NCBI RefSeq assembly: GCF_001544355.1
Contig: NZ_BCQI01000005.1
Span: 1-64,000 of the forward strand
Direction of reading: 5' to 3'
DNA from: Alicyclobacillus acidiphilus NBRC 100859
GTDB lineage: Bacteria > Bacillota > Bacilli > Alicyclobacillales > Alicyclobacillaceae
DNA length: 64,000 nt
This document shows, one piece after another, positions 62,219-64,000 of the stretch. How positions within the stretch are numbered: the first letter of the stretch is position 1; every line of letters begins with the position of its first letter. The translations under genes and the position numbers were made by a program. The notes under the pieces were generated by a model. It saw only the letters and a program-made list of their open reading frames with translations. It searched no databases and was not told the origin of the DNA.

Positions 62219-63419
62219 TATTGTAGCCGCCCGTATGCGCATGAACGTCCATGACTTCGCCCGCGAAGTACAATCCACGGCAGAGCTTGGACTCCATCGT
62301 TTTCGGGTTGATCTCCTTGACACTTATACCGCCGCCTGTCACGGTGGCCTGCTCCAAGGGCAGGGTGCCGGTGATTCGAAATGCCAAGGCTTTCACGGCC
62401 GTTTGCAACGCGTTCATGTGTTCGCGCGAGAGATGCGTCAATTGCGTGTCCGCCGCGACCTGCGCCTGGTGCAGCATGTACGCGACCAGCCGCTCCGGAT
62501 GCGTGGTTTGCAGATGGTTGCCGATGGAGCGTCGAGGATGGTCCTTGCGCGCCGAGATCAGCGACTCCAGCCATTCGTTCGGTCGAACGTCGGGCATCGT
62601 ATCGATGGTGGCCCGCAGGAGGCAAGCCGGATCGCGACGCCGCGCAGTCGACACGTAATGGCTGCAGCGAAGCGCCGCAGGACCGCTGATGCCAAGATGG
62701 GTGAACAGGATGTCGCCGTATTCCGTTGTGAGGCGCTTGCCTTTCTCGTTCCAGATGGAGATGTCGATCCCGCGCAAGGACAGCCCTTGCAGCTTGCGCG
62801 TCGCGATGAACGGCTCGTCCGACGTCAGCGGCACCTCTGTCGGATACGGGGGGACGATGGTATGGCCCAACGCTTGCACCCAGGGATACGCGTCGCCCGT
62901 GCTACCTGTCTTGGGGACGCTGCACCCGCCCGTCGCCACAATCAGCGTCTTGCCCTCGACCGTGCGCCCCGCAGCCAAACGCGCACCGCGGATCTGTCCA
63001 TCCTTCGCCATCAGCCGCGCGACCGGGGTGTCGAGCATCACCTCGACGCCCAGGGCGTAGACGTGATCCACCACCGCTTTGACGACGGTCGCGGCATCGT
63101 TGGACACGGGGAACACGCGCCCCCGATCTTCCTCTTTCAACCGGATGCCGAGGCCTTCGAAGAATTCCATGATGTCGACGTTGGAAAACTGGCTCAGCGC
63201 GGAATGCAGGAACTTGGCGTTGCCAGGGATGTTTTCCATCAATTCCGGCAAGGGCTTGGCGTTCGTCACATTGCACCTGCCGCCGCCCGATATGCCCAGC
63301 TTTCGTCCCAATTTATGCCCTTTTTCAATCAGCGCGACACGCGCGCCTGCCGATCTCGCCGAAATCGCGGCCATGAGCCCGGCTGGGCCGCCTCCAATCA
63401 CGATCACGTCATACATCAT
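62127..63419 (-). CDS. HI0933/BaiN family flavoprotein (YtfP/YhiN-like)
   Basis: A 430-aa FAD protein: [84 protein letters not shown] and a final [31 protein letters not shown]. Family members are predicted reductases or dehydrogenases of unclear substrate. GGAGG lies 9 bases before ATG 63419. The 3' end overlaps the MFS gene by 92 bases, about 30 codons. Confidence 0.9.
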   Translation of the reverse strand: [430 protein letters not shown]

Positions 63420-63508
63420 CTCGCGCATCCTCCGTCGCTGCCGTCCGAATCGATAACTGTCATTCTAGTGTAGTGAAGCCAGTGGGCAAGGGCAAGCTTC
63501 GACAGCCC

Positions 63509-64000
63509 CTATCGCGTGAGAAAGAGGACGCTCGCGGTCATCGTGATCGCGGCGACACCCGTCCACCAAGTGGGGCGCTCCAGCTTGGCGAAGAAGATTG
63601 CGGACAACAGGGTAACGAACAACGGTTCTGTGGCGACGAGGATGGCTACGGACGAAACTGGCAGGAACGCCGTCGCAAGAAAGAACAGGAACACGCCAGC
63701 CGATGAGCTCAACCCAGCCGCGATGAGCCACACGGATCCATGTGCACGGTACCATTTCACCCGTTGCCCCAACTTGCCGGTGACGGCGAGCAACGACATG
63801 TAGACGACGCAGGCCGTCGTGATGTCCAAGGCCGAAGCGACGGAGGCGGAGAGGCCGTTCTCCACGCCGAGTTGGCGCATGGCGTGACCGATGCCTTGCA
63901 GCAGCGCCGCGGCGACTCCAATGACAACGGCGTTCTGGAAGAAGCGAATTGAGCGCTCTTCCGGCGGATGGAGGACGCGTTCGAGAAAGAGCAAGGCCAT
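63509..64000 (-). CDS. EamA/DMT family transporter, 3' part only
   Basis: At least 163 residues of a membrane protein whose 5' end lies beyond the window. WLIAAGLSSSAGVFLFFLATAFLPVSSVAILVATEPLFVTLLSAIFFAKLERPTWWTG is a typical second EamA repeat. The ATG at the window edge need not be the true start. Substrate unknown. Confidence 0.8.
   Translation of the reverse strand: MALLFLERVLHPPEERSIRFFQNAVVIGVAAALLQGIGHAMRQLGVENGLSASVASALDITTACVVYMSLLAVTGKLGQRVKWYRAHGSVWLIAAGLSSSAGVFLFFLATAFLPVSSVAILVATEPLFVTLLSAIFFAKLERPTWWTGVAAITMTASVLFLTR

Overview
The window looks like chromosomal core and near-core sequence from a moderately GC-rich, spore-former-type Firmicute. An Alicyclobacillus-like bacillus is my best guess, but this is an inference without any database search. 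The reasons are: strong AGGAGG-type ribosome binding sites with frequent GTG/TTG starts; a YojF/BshB2 pair (bacillithiol synthesis); PerR, OhrR and HxlR regulators of the Bacillus kind; HelD; a PepF-type M3 peptidase; a GAAC-N4-GTTC (Bacillus-type LexA) box; and genes matching Bacillus families YqxD, YlmA, YqjF and YwdK. No rRNA, tRNA, CRISPR array, phage or transposase gene was seen.

Layout. 1-790: hairpin and tandem-repeat DNA with no convincing gene. 791-13.1 kb: fatty-acid genes (fabH/fadD, divergent), a VOC protein, an M3 peptidase, tag with a putative SOS box, trxA, msrA, an ABC-F ATPase, a DEAD-box helicase and a YlmA-like ATPase. 13.2-22 kb: stress and sulfur genes (yceI/hxlR, perR/katA, sat-cysQ-ohrR, yqjF/DCC protein). 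22-32.2 kb: an ECF sigma factor coupled to a membrane protein with an external seven-motif beta-propeller, then a metallo-hydrolase, gluQ, an oxidoreductase, an aldehyde dehydrogenase, trmB, a nicotinamidase-like hydrolase and a second propeller protein that is a lipoprotein. 32.3-45.5 kb: an SGNH esterase, transporters, corA, helD, an AraC regulator, and a beta-mannoside operon (cellobiose 2-epimerase plus mannosylglucose phosphorylase) facing its LacI regulator. 45.5-54 kb: P5C dehydrogenase, bacillithiol genes, a low-Mr phosphatase, a Staygreen protein, a pterin dehydratase, and a thioredoxin / acyl-CoA-synthetase-like pseudoenzyme / thioredoxin reductase cluster. 54-64 kb: a repetitive Q-rich protein, a repeat island, an amidase, DUF423, metI, maf, transporters and a flavoprotein.

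The most unusual feature is a dispersed non-coding element present four times (3671-3862, 17102-17290, and inverted at 55262-55452 and 55593-55783). Each copy has four inverted repeats sharing an AATAAGCG...CGCTTATT core. By my count their centres lie 51, 61-62 and 51 bp apart in every copy. The linkers carry conserved words (GGTTTC; GCGCAAA; TTCGACACACTTAAGCGG). One stem position appears as A-U, G.U and G-C in different copies, as expected for a selected fold. The elements sit against short tandem arrays whose unit differs each time. No open reading frame explains them.

Other points worth attention are the sigma/propeller pair and its lipoprotein relative; the CoA-ligase-like protein that has lost its phospho-histidine and most of its ATP-grasp domain yet sits in a thioredoxin operon; the FGTHPQVVQQHIQ repeat protein; and the candidate LexA, PerR and LacI operators.
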